This document shows positions 5,574 to 6,187 of a stretch of 6,187 nt of DNA, one piece after another. The first letter of the stretch is position 1, and the number at the start of each line of letters is the position of its first letter. The DNA comes from an uncultured Clostridia bacterium (GTDB lineage Bacteria; Bacillota; Clostridia; Oscillospirales; Acutalibacteraceae). Position numbers and translations under genes: made by a program. Location: the NCBI GenBank assembly GCA_944384865.1, contig CALWVC010000088.1, forward strand, positions 1 to 6,187, in the 5' to 3' direction. The notes below the pieces were generated by a model that was not told where the DNA came from, ran no database searches, and was given only the letters and a program-made list of their open reading frames with translations.

Positions 5574-6187
5574 ATGAACGACGAAAAGAATTGCAGCTGT
5601 AACCCCTGCGATGGACAGCCGGCAGATTGCTGCGGGCAAACCGCGCAGCCGGCGGACTGCTGCAAACAGACGGAGGAAACGCCGGAAAAACCATCAAAAG
5701 ACAAAAAGTGTAAAAAAGACGCCGCGCAGAAGGACGAGCAAATTGAACAGTTGCAGCAACAGATTAAAACGCTGCAAAAAGAGCGGGACGAAAAGAACGA
5801 CCTGCTGCTGCGCACCGCCGCAGAATTTGACAATTTCAAAAAGCGGGAAACCGCTGCGCGGGCGACGGCGGCCGCTTTTGTAAAAGGCGAGACTTTGAAA
5901 GCGCTGCTGCCCTGCATCGACAATATCAACCGGGCGATGGCGGCGGACGATACGTCGGCGGATTATGCCAAAGGCATTACAATGACCGTCAAAAGCCTGA
6001 TGGATGCGCTTGAGAAGCTGGGGCTGGAACAGATTGATCCCAAGGGCGAGCCTTTTGACGTCAATCTGCACCAGGCGGTGATGCGGGTAGACGACGACTC
6101 GGTGGGCGCTAATATGATCACCGAAGTGTTACAACCGGGCTATAAGCTGGGCGATCAGATTTTACGTCATGCAATGGTCAAAGTCGC
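5574..6187 (+). CDS. grpE: Nucleotide exchange factor GrpE (3' end cut)
   Basis: 204 full codons are visible and the gene runs off the right edge. GrpE is a dimer that drives ADP release from DnaK in the cytoplasm. A charged heptad-rich coiled coil (about 51-79) leads into EFDNFKKR (84-91, GrpE signature), and the beta domain shows PKGEPFDVNLHQAVM (156-170) and EVLQPGYKLGDQILRHAMVKV (184 to the edge, conserved C-terminal motif). The missing part should be only a few to a few tens of residues. The ATG has AGAAAGGA at 5557-5564, nine bases upstream and overlapping the hrcA stop. The odd part is the N-terminus: eight cysteines in the first 46 residues (7, 9, 12, 19, 20, 29, 30, 46), whereas this tail is usually acidic, disordered and poor in cysteine. 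dnaK and dnaJ are expected downstream. Confidence 0.97.
   Translation, partial: MNDEKNCSCNPCDGQPADCCGQTAQPADCCKQTEETPEKPSKDKKCKKDAAQKDEQIEQLQQQIKTLQKERDEKNDLLLRTAAEFDNFKKRETAARATAAAFVKGETLKALLPCIDNINRAMAADDTSADYAKGITMTVKSLMDALEKLGLEQIDPKGEPFDVNLHQAVMRVDDDSVGANMITEVLQPGYKLGDQILRHAMVKV
5616..5675 (+). repeat. Two-copy 30-bp repeat encoding QPADCC-QT in the GrpE N-terminus
   Basis: Codons 15-24 (5616-5645) read QPADCCGQTA and codons 25-34 (5646-5675) read QPADCCKQTE, back to back with no spacer. Eight of ten residues and 22 of 30 bases match by hand count. Four of the conserved residues use different synonymous codons (gca/gcg, gat/gac, caa/cag, acc/acg), so the repeat is not a very recent copy. 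Confidence 0.85.

Noticed and set aside
1..6187. Mobile element, CRISPR array, tRNA or rRNA
   Set aside because: No transposase or integrase-like protein, no regularly spaced repeats, and no RNA gene recognisable on either strand; gene order looks like ordinary chromosome.

Overview
The window looks like ordinary chromosome of a fairly GC-rich, endospore-forming, anaerobic Firmicute of the class Clostridia, possibly near the Oscillospiraceae/Ruminococcaceae. The placement rests on several things: an hrcA-grpE heat-shock operon with a CIRCE operator, a SpoIIQ-like M23 protein behind a sigma-F-type promoter, strong AGGAGG-type ribosome binding sites, clear sigma-A promoters, a clostridial type of YbaK/EbsC deacylase, and a diacylglycerol glycosyltransferase joined to a PlsY-like gene. 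The family placement is inference; the gene families are read directly from the proteins. I see no mobile element, CRISPR array, tRNA or rRNA.

Layout. Positions 1-938 (+) hold the C-terminal aminotransferase domain of a MocR/PdxR-type protein, cut by the left edge. It converges on a YbaK/EbsC aminoacyl-tRNA deacylase (1028-1498, -). That gene shares a compact 206-base intergenic region, with two back-to-back sigma-A promoters, with a two-gene lipid operon on the + strand. The operon holds an MGDG-synthase/UgtP-like glycosyltransferase (1705-2826) and an overlapping, divergent PlsY-like membrane protein (2819-3451). A bidirectional hairpin terminator (3493-3531) separates the operon from the convergent SpoIIQ-like M23 gene (3603-4307, -). 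A 216-base divergent regulatory region (4308-4523) then carries the sigma-F-like promoter facing left, an 11-bp perfect inverted repeat in the middle, and the sigma-A promoter plus CIRCE facing right. These drive hrcA (4524-5558) and grpE (5574 to the right edge, cut).

How the genes fit together. HrcA represses its own operon through CIRCE; GrpE is the nucleotide exchange factor of the DnaK system, and dnaK/dnaJ would be expected just beyond the right edge. The glycosyltransferase and PlsY-like protein probably act together in membrane lipid synthesis. The SpoIIQ-like protein would act in the forespore during engulfment.

Most worth a second look: a cysteine-rich N-terminal extension on GrpE with an internal repeat; the sigma-F-type promoter at near-consensus spacing; the inverted repeat midway between the sporulation and heat-shock promoters; an 11-bp perfect hairpin at the glycosyltransferase/plsY junction; and a tandem duplication over the transcription start of the lipid operon. 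I found no wholly new system; most of the window is conserved housekeeping sequence.
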